Positions 63,101-64,000 of a stretch of 64,000 nt of DNA are shown in pieces. Under the pieces are notes generated by a model. The model saw nothing but the letters and a program-made list of their open reading frames with translations, was not told where the DNA came from and made no database searches. This DNA comes from Pedobacter sp. MC2016-05 (lineage in GTDB: Bacteria; Bacteroidota; Bacteroidia; Sphingobacteriales; Sphingobacteriaceae): contig NZ_JAPIVT010000024.1 in the NCBI RefSeq assembly GCF_026239735.1, positions 17,441 to 81,440 of the forward strand. The letters are read 5' to 3'. Position 1 is the stretch's first letter. The number at the start of each line of letters is the position of its first letter. Both the position numbers and the translations under genes were made by a program.

Positions 63101-63456
63101 TCGTTTAAGCTTTGGGTGTCTTCGCTAATGCTAACTTCTAAGCTGTTTGTAGCTGGGACCGGAACTGTTTTGGTTACATAACCAACAAAAGAAATTACGA
63201 TCACATCTGTACTGCGCACCTGTATTTGAAATTTTCCCTGCGCATCGGTACTGGTTCCCGCAGTTCCGTTTTGAACTTTAACAACTACACCCGGTAGTAA
63301 TTCGCCGTTCTTGGCATCTTTTATAGTTCCGGTGAGTGTTTTGTTTTGAGCGAGGCCAATACCTGGAAAGGAAGTGAGCAACACAAAACATAGAAACAAA
63401 TTAAACAGGATTTTAAACTCCCGCTTCTCTCTAAATTTTAAGTAATAATTAGTCAT
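60151..63456 (-). CDS. SusC/RagA-family TonB-dependent transporter
   Basis: A 1101-residue importer from Met at 63456 (MTNYYLKFREKREFK, then a hydrophobic signal ending GIGLAQN); the frame extends upstream to 63525 without a better signal. Domains: carboxypeptidase-regulatory-like (about 40-115), a TonB-box-like NDVVVIGYGTMKKKDLTGAI, the plug with SIQIRGQRSVY and INPDDIEAIDVLKDASAAAV, then the barrel to the last strand IYTFGLNVTF. It makes an operon with the SusD downstream and is presumably activated by the convergent hybrid regulator. No glycosidase is in the window; it may follow the pair elsewhere. Confidence 0.95.
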   Translation of the reverse strand: MTNYYLKFREKREFKILFNLFLCFVLLTSFPGIGLAQNKTLTGTIKDAKNGELLPGVVVKVQNGTAGTSTDAQGKFQIQVRSTDVIVISFVGYVTKTVPVPATNSLEVSISEDTQSLNDVVVIGYGTMKKKDLTGAITQIRPDKIADQNPNTTQDILRGTPGVTVGFDASAKGGGSIQIRGQRSVYTAGGHNDPLLVLDGALFYGELSEINPDDIEAIDVLKDASAAAVYGAKSANGVLIITTKKGKTGKPRITFSTNFALATMGANRDVFDGDGYMKYREDWYTSPTYGVNPTTGNYEAYQSTFRTQPGYYDNPTQENLSRYGINLAQWKAYTANGNGSASDNEIWAKRLLLQGTALNNFLGGQTFDWYDHSFRTGKNQDYNLSVSGASEKMNYYLSMGYLQNEGVVVGNNYRAIRSNLKVEGKITDWLEIGANVNFQNRTDGDLAVDWGRQIINNAPYASYQDANGNLLVHPMGDNMVNNYGYNYDFDRDFRDLDKGYTVFNTILTAKVKLPFNINYSFNGSPRYQFFHDRYWESASHPDWRTTNGLVNREQTQRYDWSLNNTLSWEHTFGQKHRFSVTLVQEAEKKQSWLDRIEARNILPSDALGFHETFYGDKNRSSYDSNDVKETADGLLGRLFYSYDDRYMLTTSIRRDGYSAFGTSNPRANFFSTAFAWTFTNEKFFNWKPLNNGKLRLSWGQNGNRQLDDPYLALANLGAGVGATTGYLDNNGNLIQYRYLTVGRLANPDLHWEKTESFNVGLDLGFFEDRLTASMDYYITPTVDMIMNRSLPGFTGFGSITTNLGKVENRGFEISLNSLNIKNSNFSWSTTLGFSKYKNTIKHLYYVYDNILDAQGNVTGTKERDDIGNGWFIGQPISAIWNYRVTGIWQANEATEAARYNQRPGDPKVANNFTGDDIVNANGTTTPVYNDNDKEFLGQTAPPIMWSMRNDFTYKNFNFSFNMYSYWGHKSLSGAYLNQDNGSSLVTNLANAYQKEYWTLENPSTEFARLDAKGPSGVNSPGRLFDRSFIRLENVTLGYTVPQKWASQLALEKVKLYATVRNVAVWAKDKDWDYWDIETFSASEANRGIAPRIYTFGLNVTF

Positions 63457-64000
63457 ATTTATTTGGTTAGGATCTACTTTAAGGGAATAGATTCCGGTAA
63501 ATAATGGATTGAAAAGTTGAATCACCTGTTATACTAGTCCTGGATAACAAGCATCAGATTATTTTTAACTATCATCCGTAATAGGGGTCTGTGGCATGTT
63601 GATTCTGTTATATCTGGTTAGGATAAAGTAAGTGGTATTTTATATCAGATAGGAGGGACATATCCGCATAAATGAGGGGATAAATTGCCAGAAGCGCCAT
63701 TGAACGAAACTAATAAAATACGAACTTTCTGCTACTGGTAAAAAGAGACATTTAAAGATATTGACATACTTACGTCATAAAATCATACATCTAATAAGGT
63801 ACTGAGAGCTTAAAAATCCCTCGTGTGTTCGGAAATGTTCAGGAACACTAGCTATCAATCGCTAAAGCAAAAGTGCTATGTTCGCTTATTTATAAATTGT
63901 CCATTCAAAAAATCAAATTTACCCCCTTTTTTTAAGTAAATTATTTCTCTATTTTGACATATGCAAAGAACTTCCGATCTGATGGGGCTCTAATGATTTA
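63457..64000. other. Upstream region of the second susC operon
   Basis: No open frame of note on either strand up to the end of the window. It should contain the promoter and the binding site of the hybrid regulator for the minus-strand susCD operon. I see no clear TTTG/TAnnTTTG pair at the right spacing. Confidence 0.4.

Noticed and set aside
1..64000. CRISPR array, rRNA or tRNA genes.
   Set aside because: No regularly spaced direct repeats and no rRNA/tRNA sequences were seen anywhere in the window.

Overview
This is a chromosomal window from a member of the Bacteroidota, most likely a Pedobacter-like Sphingobacteriaceae. The evidence is two SusC/SusD pairs, a hybrid two-component system, OMP_b-brl-type TonB receptors with an ECF sigma/anti-sigma pair, a SMUG2-type DNA glycosylase, an Hc1-like histone gene, and several promoters of the Bacteroidota TAnnTTTG type. 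No rRNA, tRNA or CRISPR array was found. All calls come from reading the sequence; no database search was run.

Layout. 1-4.5 kb: a SusC (5' end cut off by the window) and its SusD lipoprotein, closed by a strong terminator. 4.5-6.2 kb: a reverse-strand group with a small secreted peptide, a MauE/DoxX-like membrane protein and a Crp/Fnr-fold regulator. 6.3-8.7 kb: remains or cargo of a conjugative element, namely a small alpha-CTD-like protein behind a highly structured 5' leader, an RteC-domain protein and a small HTH protein. 9-12.2 kb: a lipoprotein, an outer-membrane barrel and a PAS-LuxR regulator. 12.5-14.1 kb: a complete AbiEi/AbiEii type IV toxin-antitoxin operon with operator-like repeats. 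14.1-18.4 kb: a lipoprotein, a Gfo/Idh/MocA oxidoreductase, SMUG2 and several gene remnants. 18.4-21.1 kb: a complete IS21-family element with 97-bp inverted ends and a 5-bp target duplication, lying between a truncated AI-2E transporter gene and a truncated PAS gene. 21.6-25.9 kb: a SnoaL-like protein, a cold-shock protein, an ECF sigma factor, and the mutagenesis operon umuD-umuC-SRAP, whose UmuD lacks both catalytic residues. 26-37.2 kb: a dense signalling region with a Crp-fold regulator, three PAS histidine kinases, a lone receiver, two small solo LuxR-type HTH proteins, a CheB pseudogene and a LytS/LytTR pair.

37.3-49.7 kb is a putative iron/xenosiderophore uptake region: a TonB receptor, an ECF sigma factor and a FecR-like anti-sigma factor, then a DUF4374-like lipoprotein, a TonB receptor, a second DUF4374 lipoprotein, a PepSY membrane protein and another TonB receptor. 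The core order (receptor, surface lipoprotein, PepSY protein) recalls XusA/XusB/XusC of Bacteroides. 50.3-51.5 kb holds a frameshifted conjugative-element gene and an Hc1-like histone gene with no standard start codon. 52.1-63.5 kb is a polysaccharide-utilisation-type locus: a hybrid two-component regulator converging on a SusC/SusD pair. A group IIC intron has inserted exactly after the U-tract of the terminator between them.

The points most worth a second look are the structured leader at 6369-6499, the predicted cleavage-dead UmuD, the Xus-like locus with duplicated lipoproteins under ECF control, the terminator-targeted intron, and the Hc1 gene with an ATA (or other non-ATG) start.
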